Notes: a model not told the origin generated them from the sequence alone. A stretch of DNA of 64,000 bases from an uncultured Litoreibacter sp. (GCA_947493265.1 CANLQL010000004.1:434001-498000), one strand, 5' to 3'; counted from the first letter of the stretch, positions 51,864 to 62,391 are shown. Numbers and translations: made by a program.

Positions 51864-52922
51864 TCAGCGGATGCGCATTTCCGTTTCGCCGTCAAACAGC
51901 ATAGAGGTCGCGGTGTCGAAGTTCAGGCCCACGCGGTCGCCCTCGCCCGAGCGGATATCGCCACGTTCCTCGACCACGATCCTCTCGCCCGTGTCAGAAA
52001 CAAGATATGCATAAGACACGCCGCCCAAGGCTTCGGTGATATCCACCGTGTGGGTCGATCCGTTGGGATCAACCGAAAGATGCTCCGGACGAAGACCCAG
52101 AGTTACCTTGGTTCCATCAGCGGGCACGTTCATCGGGACGTCCAATGTGCTTTGCAGCGCGGGGCAATTGACTTTGCCACCTTCGGCGACCGCATCAAGG
52201 AAATTCATCGCAGGGGAGCCGATAAAGCCCGCAACGAATTTGTTATCCGGATTGCGGTAAAGCTCAAGTGGCGCACCGACCTGTTCGATCCGACCTGCAC
52301 GCAGAACGACAATCTTGTCCGCCAGTGTCATGGCCTCCACCTGATCATGGGTCACGTAGATCATCGTCGCACCGATTTCCTTGTGGAGACGGGCAATCTC
52401 CACGCGCATTTCGACACGCAATTCTGCGTCAAGGTTCGACAGGGGTTCGTCAAATAGGAACACTTCCGGGCCGCGAACAATCGCACGGCCAATCGACACC
52501 CTCTGACGTTGTCCACCTGACAAAGCGGCAGGCTTGCGCGCCAAATATTCTTCAAGCTTCAGAATTCGGGTGGCTTCAGCGACCTTTTCATCGATGACAT
52601 TCTTCGGGTGGCCATTCATCTTGAGGCCAAAACCCATGTTTTCCTTCACAGTCATATGCGGATAGAGCGCATAGGTCTGGAACACCATCGCAACCCCGCG
52701 TTCGGCTGGATCCATATGTGTTACGTCTCGTTCGCCGATATACATGACGCCTTCGGTGGTTTCTTCAAGCCCCGCGACCATGCGCAGAAGTGTGGACTTG
52801 CCACATCCGGACGGACCAACAAAGACGCAGAATTCGCCGTCTGCGATATCAAGGTCGATCCCATGGATGACCTGCACATCTCCGTAACGTTTGATCGCTT
52901 TTCTGATCGTAAGTCCTGACAT
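51864..52922 (-). CDS. Sugar ABC transporter ATP-binding protein (MalK/UgpC type)
   Basis: A 352-residue ATPase with Walker A VGPSGCGKST, signature ALSGGQRQRV, Walker B VFLFDEPLSNLD and a C-terminal TOBE domain, as in MalK/MsmK/UgpC. It most likely energises the permease pair at 55268-57038; binding protein and permeases lie across the IclR gene on the other strand. Confidence 0.92.
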   Translation of the reverse strand: MSGLTIRKAIKRYGDVQVIHGIDLDIADGEFCVFVGPSGCGKSTLLRMVAGLEETTEGVMYIGERDVTHMDPAERGVAMVFQTYALYPHMTVKENMGFGLKMNGHPKNVIDEKVAEATRILKLEEYLARKPAALSGGQRQRVSIGRAIVRGPEVFLFDEPLSNLDAELRVEMRVEIARLHKEIGATMIYVTHDQVEAMTLADKIVVLRAGRIEQVGAPLELYRNPDNKFVAGFIGSPAMNFLDAVAEGGKVNCPALQSTLDVPMNVPADGTKVTLGLRPEHLSVDPNGSTHTVDITEALGGVSYAYLVSDTGERIVVEERGDIRSGEGDRVGLNFDTATSMLFDGETEMRIR

Positions 52923-52925
52923 GGT

Positions 52926-53738
52926 CTATCTCCCCGTCGCTTCTGCGTTTTCAGTAATTTCGTCTGGGAAGCGCCATGTTTCGACGTCTTCCGAAATGCG
53001 GCTCACCGCGGTTTTGATGTTCGGCAACAAACCCTCGAGGGTCGAAAGGCTTTGTCTTCCGGTTGTGGATGTCAGGGACAATCCGCCCAACACCCGACCC
53101 GCCTGCGATAAGATCGGTACAGCGATACAGATGATACCGGGCTCGTGTTCTTCGTCATCGAAGGCGAAACCGCGGTTGCGAATGTCATCCAACTCAGCTG
53201 TCAACGCAGCGGCGGACGTCAAAGTCTTTTCGGTAAACTTGTGGAACGATTGTTGTTCGATGATTCGCTGCTGCTCTTCCTTGGGAAGAAATGCCAGCAT
53301 CGCTTTACCGACACCTGTGCAATAAACAGGACCAACTTTGCCTGCCTGTGAATACATCTCAACAGGGACAGCCGCGTTGCGCTTGTCGACATATAGAACC
53401 TGCGCATTGTCGATCTGGGCAAGGTGGATCGTCTCACCGGCAAGGCGGGACAGCTCGTCAACATAAGGGCGCGCAACTGGGGCAAGCGATGACTGCCTCC
53501 AGGCTTGGTGGGCCAGCCTTACAAGGCGCACACCAAGAGAATAGGTCTGCCAATCTGGGTCGAATGACACCATTCCCTGATGCACTAAAGTTTGAAGCAA
53601 ACGATAAAGCGTCGCCTTCGGGTAGTCGCTTTTCTCAAGCAGTTCACCAAAGCGAACAGGTCGGCCAAACCCAGCCACCTGATCCAGAACGTCCAATGCT
53701 TTGCCAACGGTTCCGTCACCGTTTCGCGTCGCGCTCAT
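52926..53738 (-). CDS. IclR-family regulator
   Basis: A 270-residue IclR regulator: N-terminal winged helix (FGELLEKSDYPKATLYRLLQ, about residues 25-44) and the GAF-like effector domain (YCTGVGKAMLAFL). It is divergent from the sugar ABC/galactosidase operon and 3 bp upstream of the ATPase gene, so it probably controls both. Two operator-like sites lie in the gap. Confidence 0.92.
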   Translation of the reverse strand: MSATRNGDGTVGKALDVLDQVAGFGRPVRFGELLEKSDYPKATLYRLLQTLVHQGMVSFDPDWQTYSLGVRLVRLAHQAWRQSSLAPVARPYVDELSRLAGETIHLAQIDNAQVLYVDKRNAAVPVEMYSQAGKVGPVYCTGVGKAMLAFLPKEEQQRIIEQQSFHKFTEKTLTSAAALTAELDDIRNRGFAFDDEEHEPGIICIAVPILSQAGRVLGGLSLTSTTGRQSLSTLEGLLPNIKTAVSRISEDVETWRFPDEITENAEATGR

Positions 53739-53760
53739 TTACGTGTAACCTCCCATGAGG

Positions 53761-53852
53761 TCCCCGACACGTTTCGGGGAAACCTGTTGACAAGCCTAAC
53801 CCGTTTGCGGTTAGTATTTCAATATGTAAAACTAAGTTTCACATAGTGGAAC
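53761..53852. promoter_or_regulatory. Promoter and operators between IclR gene and sugar ABC operon
   Basis: A palindrome TCCCCGA-CACGTT-TCGGGGA (53761-53780) is followed by -35 TTGACA at 53787 and a weak -10 near 53811. Then come two copies of TTTCA-N1/0-ATA spaced exactly 20 bp (53817, 53837). The second is nearly palindromic, GTTTCAC-ATA-GTGGAAC (53836-53852), as expected for IclR sites. Confidence 0.5.
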
Positions 53853-53876
53853 CACGCATTACTCTGGGAGGATCTC

Positions 53877-55139
53877 ATGCGTTCATACTTCAAGGCGTCC
53901 GTTGCGGCGCTTGGCCTTGTTGCTGCAATGACAACTGGTGCGTCTGCGGATGGACACGCGTTGTCTGGCGATCTGGTCATTTTCTCTGACATGTCTAACC
54001 CGGCGCCACGCGCAGTTATGGAAGGCATGGTCGAGCGTTTTGGTGAAATGCACCCTGACCTGAACATCGAGCTGACGATCATTGATCGTGAAGCCTACAA
54101 GACACAAATCCGTAACTTCCTGACGGCCAACACACCGGACGTTGCGAACTGGTACGCAGCCAACCGCATGCGTCCTTATGTAGACGCGGGCCTGTTTGAA
54201 GACATTTCAGACGTTTGGGCTGATGAAGAGCTTGCCGGTCTTGCGTCCACAAAAGGCGCGATGACCCTGGATGGTAAGCAATGGGGCGTTCCATACACAT
54301 ACTACCAATGGGGCGTATACTACCGCAAAGACATCTATGAAGAGCTGGGCCTGAATGAGCCTGCGACCTTCGACGAGATGAAGTCCAACTGCCAAGCCAT
54401 TCTGGATTCTGGTCGTAAATGCTACACCATTGGCACCAAGTTCCTTTGGACCGCAGGTGGCTGGTTTGACTACCTCAACATGCGCACAAATGGTTATGAT
54501 TTCCATTCGGAGCTGATGGCCGGCAAGCACAAATGGGACAGCGACGAAGTTCGTGCAACATTTGCGAACTGGCGTGAGCTGCTCGATATGGGTGCGTTTG
54601 TTGACAACCACACATCTTACAGCTGGCAAGAGTCGCTGCCATTCATCGTATCTGGTGATGCAGCTGCGATCCTGAAAGGTAACTTTGCGGTTCCACCACT
54701 TCGTGAAGCCGGTCTGGACGACAGCAAGCTGGACTTCTACCAGTTCCCATCCATCAACGCTGACGTCGAATTGGCAGAAGATGCGCCAACAGATACGTTC
54801 CACATCCCATCCGGGGCAGCGAATAAAGATAACGCAAAAGCGTTCTTGAAGTTTGTTGTCTCTGCTGAGAACCAGACAATGATCAACGCAGGCGACGCGT
54901 TGGGTCAGCTTCCGGTTAACGCAAACTCTTCCGTGGATGACGACAAGTTCCTGAAGGAAGGCTTTGAAATGTTGTCCTCCAACAGCCCAGGCGGCGTGGC
55001 ACAGTTCTTCGACCGTGACGCACCGGCTGAAATGGCGAAAGTTGGCATGGAAGGCTTGCAGGAGTTCATGGTCAAGCCGGACAACCTGGACAAGATCCTG
55101 GCCCGCTTGGACAAAGCAGCTTCGCGTATCTACAAATAA
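53877..55139 (+). CDS. Sugar ABC transporter substrate-binding protein
   Basis: A 420-residue family 1 solute-binding protein, signal peptide ending ASADGHALS. The fold pattern (FLTANTPDVANWY, KGNFAVPPLREAG) is that of oligosaccharide or glycoside binders. With GH36 and GH42 enzymes in the same run, a galactoside is the likely ligand. GGGAGG precedes the ATG. Confidence 0.9.
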   Translation: MRSYFKASVAALGLVAAMTTGASADGHALSGDLVIFSDMSNPAPRAVMEGMVERFGEMHPDLNIELTIIDREAYKTQIRNFLTANTPDVANWYAANRMRPYVDAGLFEDISDVWADEELAGLASTKGAMTLDGKQWGVPYTYYQWGVYYRKDIYEELGLNEPATFDEMKSNCQAILDSGRKCYTIGTKFLWTAGGWFDYLNMRTNGYDFHSELMAGKHKWDSDEVRATFANWRELLDMGAFVDNHTSYSWQESLPFIVSGDAAAILKGNFAVPPLREAGLDDSKLDFYQFPSINADVELAEDAPTDTFHIPSGAANKDNAKAFLKFVVSAENQTMINAGDALGQLPVNANSSVDDDKFLKEGFEMLSSNSPGGVAQFFDRDAPAEMAKVGMEGLQEFMVKPDNLDKILARLDKAASRIYK

Positions 55140-55147
55140 AATCTCTT

Positions 55148-55174
55148 GCCGGGGCGGGCGCGCCTCGTCCCGGC
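55148..55174 (+). terminator. Hairpin between binding-protein and permease genes
   Basis: GCCGGGGCG pairs with CGTCCCGGC (one G-U). No clean U-tract follows, so it may act as an mRNA stabiliser or attenuator that raises binding-protein yield. Confidence 0.6.
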
Positions 55175-55267
55175 ATCCCTTTCAAAAGCGCTCATCTGCA
55201 AGTCCAAGGCCGGGTTTTCAAATGCGCGATTTATCGCATCAACATCTGAATTCGGGAGATATTCACG

Positions 55268-56191
55268 ATGGCAGATACAGCCTTTACGTCGTCCAGTGCG
55301 AATCAGCAAAGCTGGATGAAACGAAACAAGCTGATCATAACGCCCTGGATGTTCTTGCTGCCGGGCATTCTGTTTTTTGCCGTCTATGTCATCATCCCGA
55401 TTTTCCAATCGTTCTACTATTCCACGCTGGATTGGGACGGGCTCGGTGCCGCCGAATATGTGGGTATGGCCAACTATGCTGAACTTTGGGACGATGACGC
55501 ATTCTATGTCAGCTTGCGAAACAACTTTATCTGGCTGTTTTTGTACCTGCTGGCGATCCCTGGTGGCTTGACGATTGCGCTATTGCTGAACCAGAAGGTC
55601 TTCGGAATTCGTCTGTATAAGTCTCTGTTCTTCTTCCCCTTCGTTATTTCTCAGGTCGTTGTGGGGCTAGTGTTTACGTGGTTCTACGATCCGACATTCG
55701 GACTTCTGAACATTATTCTGGGATGGGTCGGGCTGGGTCCGATCAACGTTCTAGGGGATGAAGCTTACGTGACCTACGGCATCATCGCCGCTGGTCTTTG
55801 GCCGCAAACGGCCTATTGCATGATCTTGTATCTGACTGGATTGAACGCTGTTGACCCCGAGCAGATTGAGGCGGGGCGTCTTGATGGTGCCAAGCGCCTG
55901 AAGATGCTGTGGTATGTCGTCATCCCACAATTAAAACCAGCGACCTTCATTGCCTTCGTCGTCACGATTATCGGGGCTTTGCGCTCGTTTGATTTGATCT
56001 CGATTATGACCAATGGCGGGCCGTTTGGCGAAAGCCGGGTCTTGAGCTTCTACATGTTCGAGGTCGCCTTGTCCGAATACGGCTTCCGAATGGGATATGG
56101 CGCGGCTATCGCCGTTGTCTTGTTCCTGATCATGCTGGTCTTCATCGCGTCGTTCCTGCGCTCGATGTACAAAGAAGAGAAGGGACGCTGA
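55268..56191 (+). CDS. Sugar ABC transporter permease 1 (MalF type)
   Basis: A 307-residue inner-membrane permease with six helices and the ATPase-coupling loop EAGRLDGAKRLKMLWYVVIPQ. A ribosome binding site (GGGAG) lies ahead of the ATG. One base separates it from the second permease. Confidence 0.92.
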   Translation: MADTAFTSSSANQQSWMKRNKLIITPWMFLLPGILFFAVYVIIPIFQSFYYSTLDWDGLGAAEYVGMANYAELWDDDAFYVSLRNNFIWLFLYLLAIPGGLTIALLLNQKVFGIRLYKSLFFFPFVISQVVVGLVFTWFYDPTFGLLNIILGWVGLGPINVLGDEAYVTYGIIAAGLWPQTAYCMILYLTGLNAVDPEQIEAGRLDGAKRLKMLWYVVIPQLKPATFIAFVVTIIGALRSFDLISIMTNGGPFGESRVLSFYMFEVALSEYGFRMGYGAAIAVVLFLIMLVFIASFLRSMYKEEKGR

Positions 56192-56192
56192 G

Positions 56193-57038
56193 ATGTTTCC
56201 GACCCCAATTGAAAAATCGTCCCCCGCAGCACAGCTTGGCTACAAAATACTGCTTCCAGCCTCGTTGATCGTTTGGCTTCTGCCATTGATCGCGGTCGCA
56301 GTCTTCTCGATCAAGCCGGACTCAGATTTCACGAGCGGCAACTACTGGGGCTTTCCGTCTTCGTTTGAAGGCCTAACGAATTACGGCCTGGTATTTGGCT
56401 CGGACATGCCGCGCTACATGCTGAATTCCGTGCTGATCACAGTGCCTACTGTGATCGGCTGTATCATTTTGTCGTCGATGACCGGGTTTGCGCTTGGCGT
56501 CTATAAATTCAAGGCGAATATCTGGGTCTTCTTCATGTTTGTGGCGGGGAATTTTGTGCCGTTCCAAATTTTGATGGTGCCGGTTCGCGATCTGACCCTG
56601 GACCTTGGGCTTTACAATACGATTCCAGGGCTTGTGTTGTTTCATATCGCCTTCCAGACAGGGTTCTGCACGCTATTCATGCGGAACTTCATTCGCGCCC
56701 TGCCGTTTGAGCTGATTGAAGCCGCGCGTGTCGAAGGCATCTCGGAAGTGCGTATTTTCTGGTATGTGATCATGCCGTTGATGAAGCCTGCATTGGCTGC
56801 ACTTGCAGTGCTGATCTTCACATTCATCTGGAACGACTACTTCTGGGCCGTTGTGTTAACCCAAGGTGTCGAAAGCCAGCCAGTGACCGCTGGGATTACG
56901 TCCTTCAACGCGCAGTTCCGGGCAGCGTATCATCTGATGAGCGCCGGATCGATCGTGGCAGCCCTTCCACCCGTTGCCATGTTCTTCCTGATGCAGAAAC
57001 ATTTCATCGCCGGGCTTACGCTTGGCGCAGTTAAGTGA
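56193..57038 (+). CDS. Sugar ABC transporter permease 2 (MalG type)
   Basis: A 281-residue permease with six helices and coupling loop EAARVEGISEVRIFWYVIMP. It pairs with the preceding permease and the MalK-type ATPase for sugar import. The alpha-galactosidase gene starts 9 bp after it. Confidence 0.92.
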   Translation: MFPTPIEKSSPAAQLGYKILLPASLIVWLLPLIAVAVFSIKPDSDFTSGNYWGFPSSFEGLTNYGLVFGSDMPRYMLNSVLITVPTVIGCIILSSMTGFALGVYKFKANIWVFFMFVAGNFVPFQILMVPVRDLTLDLGLYNTIPGLVLFHIAFQTGFCTLFMRNFIRALPFELIEAARVEGISEVRIFWYVIMPLMKPALAALAVLIFTFIWNDYFWAVVLTQGVESQPVTAGITSFNAQFRAAYHLMSAGSIVAALPPVAMFFLMQKHFIAGLTLGAVK

Positions 57039-57047
57039 CCTGAATAT

Positions 57048-59144
57048 ATGATTGACGAAACGTTCCAGGCTTGGCGTCTGGATGACGGGCGGCAGACACT
57101 TGTCCTTGCCGCCCGCCGCACAAGATTGCCAGAAGTTGTCTATTGGGGCGTCCCGCTTCCGATGGACGATGATTTGACGGTGTTGGCCGAGGCACAACTG
57201 ATTGATGTCACCGGTGGCATGCTGGACGAAAACCCAGACCTGTCGATTTGCCCCGAGGCTGTGCGCACCTTTCCCGGCCAACCCGGACTGATCCTGCGGG
57301 ACAATGACGGCACGCCGCTCTTGCCGAAGTTCTGTTTCGAAAGTGAAGAGCGGGACGATACAAGCCTTGCTTTGCACTATACCGATGACGCCAGCAATCT
57401 GCGTTATTCGGCATATTTTTCAACCGACACCCATACCCGTGTGATCACCACCCGAGCGGTTCTGGAGGCTGACCGTCCAGTGCATTTGCATTGGTTGGCC
57501 GCACCAGTTTTGCCCGCACCCCAGCTTAGCGATGAAATGATTGATGTCGCGGGTCGGTGGTGCGGTGAATTTCAGCTCAACCGCACTGCGTGGTCGGCCG
57601 GGATGCGCTACCGCGAAAATAGGACCGGGCGCACCGGCCATGAGCATTTTCCAGGTCTGATCGTCCCTTGTCGCGGTGCAACAAATACCCAAGGGCAGGC
57701 CTACGCATTCCACTACGGATGGTCTGGCGGCCACAAGATGATCGCTGAGGAGCTGCCCGATGGCCGCCGCCAAATACAGTTTGGCCATGCTGCCCGGATG
57801 GAAACCAAAGCCGCGACACGGTTTGAAACTTCACCCTTATATGTGACGTTCTCCATCGATGGGTCAAACGGCTGCGCGGTCGCGTTCCAACGGCATCTGC
57901 GCGACCGGGTCGTCAAAATGCCTAACCCTGATCGCCCCCGGCCCGTTCACTACAATTGCTGGGAAGCGGTCTATTTCGATCACAAACTTCCGATCCTCAA
58001 AGACATCGCAGATCGTGCTGCCAACCTTGGGGCGGAACGGTTCGTCTTGGATGACGGATGGTTTGGCCAACGCGACGATGACACAACGTCTTTGTCTGAT
58101 TGGGAAGTTGATCCTCGCAAATACCCTGACGGGCTTGGCCCTTTGATTAGCCATGTGCACGGGCTGGGGATGAGCTTTGGGATCTGGTTTGAGCCCGAAA
58201 TGATTAACCCGGATTCCGACCTGCACCGGGCCCATCCCGATTGGGCGCTTGGTTCAGAAGATCAAACTTTGGGGCGACAGCAAAAAGCGCTGAATATGGC
58301 GCTGCCGGAGGTGCGGGACTTCATCTACGACCGGATGAGTGCGATCCTGTCCGCCCATGAAATTGACTACATCAAATGGGACCACAACCGGGTGTTGCCT
58401 GCACCGGATGCGGCCCAGACCCGTGGCTCCTACGCTTTGATTGATCGGCTCCGCGCTGATTTCCCGCATGTAGAGATCGAAAGCTGCGCATCGGGCGGGG
58501 GCCGGATCGATTTTGGCATTCTGTCACGTACGCAGCGGGTTTGGCTGTCTGACAGCAACGATGCACTTGAGCGGTTGAAAATGCAGCACAACGCGGCACT
58601 GTTTTTGCCTGCAGCTGTAACCGGGTCCCATGTTGGACCGCGCAAATGCCATACCTCGGGACGCATATTGGATATGTCCTTCCGGGCCTGGGTCGCCGCC
58701 CAGCGTCACCTGGGGTTCGAAATGGACCCCCGCGAGCTGACCCCCGAGGAAGAGACGGTTCTCCAGGAAGTCACGCAATGGTGGAAATTTAACCGCGACT
58801 GGATGATGCGCGCAGACATTTTGCGGTTGGATGCAGCCGATCCTTCGATCATCGCCGAGCAACAGATGGCAGAGGATGGCAGCAGGTTCGTCGCCTTCGT
58901 CGGGCGCGCTGGCACCAGCGCACAAATCGCACCACGCCCGATCCGGTTGACGCGTCTGCAGCCTGACGCAAAATACGAGATTACGTTGGTCAATCGCAAT
59001 TCGGCCTCAACGCTGTCTCGCGGTACGCCAGCTTTGAAAGAACAACCAATCACAGTCTCAGGGGCCTATTTGATGAACCAGGGCCTTACATTGCCTTGGA
59101 GTTTCCCAGAATCGATGTGGGTATTGGAAGGAAGACGCCTTTGA
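57048..59144 (+). CDS. Alpha-galactosidase (GH36)
   Basis: A 698-residue GH36 enzyme of normal length. The catalytic nucleophile is the Asp of YIKWDHNR (about residue 443) and the acid/base Asp lies in LSDSNDALERLKMQ (about residue 502); WFEPEMINPDSDL and SCASGGGRIDFG are further family blocks. No signal peptide, so it acts on imported alpha-galactosides such as melibiose-type sugars or digalactosyl glycerol. Part of the ABC operon. Confidence 0.95.
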   Translation: MIDETFQAWRLDDGRQTLVLAARRTRLPEVVYWGVPLPMDDDLTVLAEAQLIDVTGGMLDENPDLSICPEAVRTFPGQPGLILRDNDGTPLLPKFCFESEERDDTSLALHYTDDASNLRYSAYFSTDTHTRVITTRAVLEADRPVHLHWLAAPVLPAPQLSDEMIDVAGRWCGEFQLNRTAWSAGMRYRENRTGRTGHEHFPGLIVPCRGATNTQGQAYAFHYGWSGGHKMIAEELPDGRRQIQFGHAARMETKAATRFETSPLYVTFSIDGSNGCAVAFQRHLRDRVVKMPNPDRPRPVHYNCWEAVYFDHKLPILKDIADRAANLGAERFVLDDGWFGQRDDDTTSLSDWEVDPRKYPDGLGPLISHVHGLGMSFGIWFEPEMINPDSDLHRAHPDWALGSEDQTLGRQQKALNMALPEVRDFIYDRMSAILSAHEIDYIKWDHNRVLPAPDAAQTRGSYALIDRLRADFPHVEIESCASGGGRIDFGILSRTQRVWLSDSNDALERLKMQHNAALFLPAAVTGSHVGPRKCHTSGRILDMSFRAWVAAQRHLGFEMDPRELTPEEETVLQEVTQWWKFNRDWMMRADILRLDAADPSIIAEQQMAEDGSRFVAFVGRAGTSAQIAPRPIRLTRLQPDAKYEITLVNRNSASTLSRGTPALKEQPITVSGAYLMNQGLTLPWSFPESMWVLEGRRL

Positions 59145-59256
59145 TCACTGTTCGCGAATACGATGCAAGAAGCCCGAGTTGCGACGCTGCGCTATGCCTT
59201 TATCCTGTTGCGCCATTGTGCAAAAATCGTTCTACCCAGAAAACCGGAGTGCTCCA

Positions 59257-60030
59257 ATGACCAGCCCTGTCGCGACCTTTCACGACCTCAGAGACGCGTC
59301 CGTTTTCATCACGGGTGGCGGTTCTGGCATCGGTGCGTCGCTGACAGATGGATTTATGGCGCAAGGGGCCAATGTCGCGTTTATCGGGCGTTCTGGTGCA
59401 AGCGACTTCGTCTCCGAAATGGCCGAGAAGCACGGGCGTAAACCGCTGTTTTTCCAAGGTGATATCACAGACAACGCCGAATTGACGCAGGCAATCAAAG
59501 AAAGCGCCGCCGCCCACGGGCCGATCACAGCATTGGTCAACAATGCTGCAAATGACAAACGTCACACGGTCGAAGAAGTGGACAGCGACTTCTGGGATTG
59601 GATGATGGCGGTTAACCTCAAGGCGTATTTCTTTGCCTGCCAGGCCGTTGCGCCGATGATGAAGCAGGCGGGCTTCGGGTCAATCATCAACTTCAGCTCC
59701 ATCAGCTATATGATGGGCAATGCGGGCTACCCTTTGTACACAACCGCAAATTCCGGGATTAACGGAATGACCCGTAGCCTTGCGCGCGAATTTGGACCGG
59801 ATCGTATCCGTGTGAATGCGCTGGCTCCGGGGTGGGTTCTAACGCAAAAGCAAAAGGACCTCTGGGTGACACCAGAAGGACTTGAAGCGCATTTGGATCG
59901 TCAATGCCTCAAGGATACGCTGGACCCTGACGACATGATCAATGGGGCCCTGTTTCTTGCCTCGACAGCGTCCAAGATGATGACCGGCCAAGCATTGGTC
60001 ATCGACGGCGGCGTGGTGGTCACAGGTTGA
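59257..60030 (+). CDS. SDR-family dehydrogenase, candidate galactose dehydrogenase, with altered catalytic lysine
   Basis: A 257-residue short-chain dehydrogenase: cofactor loop ITGGGSGIGAS, NNAA motif and catalytic Ser in NFSSISY. The active-site YxxxK reads YTTAN: Lys is replaced by Asn (codon AAT). By position it should oxidise D-galactose to galactonolactone. The Lys change makes activity uncertain. I start at MTSPVATF, which has GGAG upstream. Stop overlaps dgoK (TGATG). Confidence 0.8.
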   Translation: MTSPVATFHDLRDASVFITGGGSGIGASLTDGFMAQGANVAFIGRSGASDFVSEMAEKHGRKPLFFQGDITDNAELTQAIKESAAAHGPITALVNNAANDKRHTVEEVDSDFWDWMMAVNLKAYFFACQAVAPMMKQAGFGSIINFSSISYMMGNAGYPLYTTANSGINGMTRSLAREFGPDRIRVNALAPGWVLTQKQKDLWVTPEGLEAHLDRQCLKDTLDPDDMINGALFLASTASKMMTGQALVIDGGVVVTG

Positions 60031-60947
60031 TGGCAGAGCGCAGCAACACGGCTAATTGGATCGCAGTTGATTGGGGAACCACCAATTTACGTGCCTGGTC
60101 GATGAGCTCTGACGGTACCGTTCTAGCCAAGGCGAACTCCTCCAAAGGGATGGGCGGTTTGTCCAAGACTGAATTTGAACCTGCGTTGCTGGAGTTGATT
60201 GCGCCTTGGTTGGGTGCTGGTGTGACTGAGGTTTTGGCCTGCGGGATGGTTGGCTCCCGCCAAGGTTGGGCGGAAGCGTCCTACAGAAGCGTGCCGACGA
60301 AAGCGACAGGCAGCGTGACCAAAGTTGCCTGCCTCGACAAGCGTTTGGATGTCTCCATTTTGCCGGGGATCAAACAAACCAGCCCTGCCGACGTTATGCG
60401 CGGGGAGGAAACCCAAATTGCAGGCCTTTTGCGGTCAGACCCGAGTTTTGACGGGGTAGTTTGCATGCCCGGATCACACTCGAAATGGGCCCATATTTCG
60501 GCCGAAGAGGTCGTGAGTTTTCAAACCTTCATGACCGGCGAGTTGTTTCATGCGCTATCCGCACATACTGTGTTGCGCCATTCGGTCGATACATCCGATT
60601 GGGATGAGGATGCATTCACCACCGCTGTTGCTGATGCCTTGTCACGTCCCGAAGCGATTGCCGCAAAGCTCTTTCAACTTCGCGCGGGAGAATTGCTGGA
60701 TGACACGCCAAAAGCGGCTTCGCGTGCGCGCTTATCTGGATATCTGATCGGTTTGGAACTGGCAGGGGCGCGTCCCTACTGGCTCGGCCAAAACGTGGCA
60801 ATCATCGGGGATCCGAAACTGGCAGAACTCTATGGCAAAGCCCTTGCTGAACTTAGTGTCGATTCCAAACAGTTTGATGGTGACGTGATGACACTCGGCG
60901 GGCTAACCGCTGCATATAAGGATCATATGGCATGTCTCGAAACCTGA
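60030..60947 (+). CDS. dgoK: 2-dehydro-3-deoxygalactonokinase
   Basis: A 305-residue kinase with the phosphate loop [23 protein letters not shown] and MPGSHSKW, typical of DgoK. It phosphorylates 2-keto-3-deoxygalactonate at C6 in the De Ley-Doudoroff pathway. Overlaps dgoA by 16 bp, with dgoA in another frame. Confidence 0.93.
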   Translation: MAERSNTANWIAVDWGTTNLRAWSMSSDGTVLAKANSSKGMGGLSKTEFEPALLELIAPWLGAGVTEVLACGMVGSRQGWAEASYRSVPTKATGSVTKVACLDKRLDVSILPGIKQTSPADVMRGEETQIAGLLRSDPSFDGVVCMPGSHSKWAHISAEEVVSFQTFMTGELFHALSAHTVLRHSVDTSDWDEDAFTTAVADALSRPEAIAAKLFQLRAGELLDDTPKAASRARLSGYLIGLELAGARPYWLGQNVAIIGDPKLAELYGKALAELSVDSKQFDGDVMTLGGLTAAYKDHMACLET

Positions 60948-61537
60948 TTGCGATTTTGCGCGGGATCACACCTGCGGAAGCTGTTCCGGTGACAGGAGCG
61001 TTGATCGCTGCGGGCATCACCAAGATTGAGGTGCCGCTCAACTCCCCCCAGCCACTGGACAGTATCGAACAGATGGTCAAAAATTTCGGCAATCAGGCTT
61101 TGATCGGCGCTGGCACCGTATTGTCGGCAGCTGATGTTGGTGCCGTTGCATCTGTGGGTGGGAGATTAATCGTCTCCCCCAATGCAGACCCTGAGGTGAT
61201 CAGCGCAACTGTGGCTGCAGGTCTGGAAAGCTGGCCGGGTGTTTTGACACCCACCGATTGCTTTGCCGCCTTGAAGGCCGGTGCCACGGGATTGAAAGTT
61301 TTCCCGGCTTTTCAAATGGGAATTGAAGGTTTGAAAGCCGTTCGCGCAGTCATCCCGCCCACGGTTGAGATGTATATGGTCGGTGGTGTGGGACCAGACG
61401 GGTTTGCGGATTGGAAAACCGCTGGCGCAAACGGGTTCGGGATTGGATCTGCGCTTTATAAGCCTGGGAGAAGTGCCGCCGAAATAGGTCCAATTGCCAG
61501 CGCTATGGTTGAGGCCTACGACGCCGCTTTCACATGA
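60932..61537 (+). CDS. dgoA: 2-dehydro-3-deoxy-6-phosphogalactonate aldolase
   Basis: A 201-residue KDPG/KDPGal aldolase: active-site Glu/Arg in [13 protein letters not shown], Schiff-base lysine in [11 protein letters not shown]. It splits KDPGal to pyruvate and glyceraldehyde 3-phosphate. Four-base overlap (ATGA) with the next gene. Confidence 0.93.
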   Translation: MSRNLIAILRGITPAEAVPVTGALIAAGITKIEVPLNSPQPLDSIEQMVKNFGNQALIGAGTVLSAADVGAVASVGGRLIVSPNADPEVISATVAAGLESWPGVLTPTDCFAALKAGATGLKVFPAFQMGIEGLKAVRAVIPPTVEMYMVGGVGPDGFADWKTAGANGFGIGSALYKPGRSAAEIGPIASAMVEAYDAAFT

Positions 61538-62391
61538 CGAGTTTTCAAATTCACGATGCGCGAGCGTGTCAGCTTGGTGAAGGCCTGCTGTGGCATCCAT
61601 CGCTCAACAAGTTGTTCTGGTTCGATATAATGGCACGAAAGCTTCTTTGTGACGATGGGCGTGAATGGCAGTTCGATGAACATGTTTCAGCAACCGGGTG
61701 GTTGAATGATGACGCATTGATCATCGCCAGCGAAACCGCGCTTTTGCAGTTTGACCTAACAAATGGAACCCATACCGCGATCTGCCCGCTGGATGCTGCG
61801 AACACCGGAACACGGTCCAATGATGGCCGTGCCGATCCTTGGGGCGGTTTCTGGATTGGCACGATGGGCAAGAATGCCGACCCGGGGCAAGGCGCAATTT
61901 ACCGGTATTACCGGGGCGAGCTGCGCACGCTCTATGCGCCCATTTCGATTTCCAATGCGATCTGTTTTGCCCCTGATGGCAGCCACGCCTATTTCGCGGA
62001 CACAGCGACGTCGCAAGTGATGAAGGTTGCTTTGCGCAGCGGCGACGGCTGGCCTGATGGCGACCCGGAGGTCTTTCTGGATTTCAGGGGTGAAAACCTG
62101 AAGCCAGACGGCGCTGTCGTTACTGCGGATGGGTTGTTTGTTAACGCCCAGTGGGGCAGTGCGCGTGTTGCGTGTTATGATGCCGACGGGTCCATGACCC
62201 AAAGCTTCGAGCTGCTGACAGATAACATTACATGTCCTGCCTTTGGTGGTCCCGCGCGCAATCAGCTATTTGCGACTTCTGCGAAACAAGGTCTCAACGC
62301 CGAACAGAAAGAGGCACAGTCGGATGCAGGGAAAACCTTCGTCATCAATACGGGGCTAGAGGGCCAAAAAGAACATCAGGTGATCTTATGA
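61534..62391 (+). CDS. SMP-30/gluconolactonase family lactonase
   Basis: A 285-residue six-bladed propeller lactonase with metal-binding Glu in LGEGLLWHP, the Asn/Asp pair in [17 protein letters not shown] and [10 protein letters not shown]. In this run it most likely hydrolyses galactonolactone from the dehydrogenase step. Four-base overlap with the beta-galactosidase gene. Confidence 0.9.
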   Translation: MTSFQIHDARACQLGEGLLWHPSLNKLFWFDIMARKLLCDDGREWQFDEHVSATGWLNDDALIIASETALLQFDLTNGTHTAICPLDAANTGTRSNDGRADPWGGFWIGTMGKNADPGQGAIYRYYRGELRTLYAPISISNAICFAPDGSHAYFADTATSQVMKVALRSGDGWPDGDPEVFLDFRGENLKPDGAVVTADGLFVNAQWGSARVACYDADGSMTQSFELLTDNITCPAFGGPARNQLFATSAKQGLNAEQKEAQSDAGKTFVINTGLEGQKEHQVIL

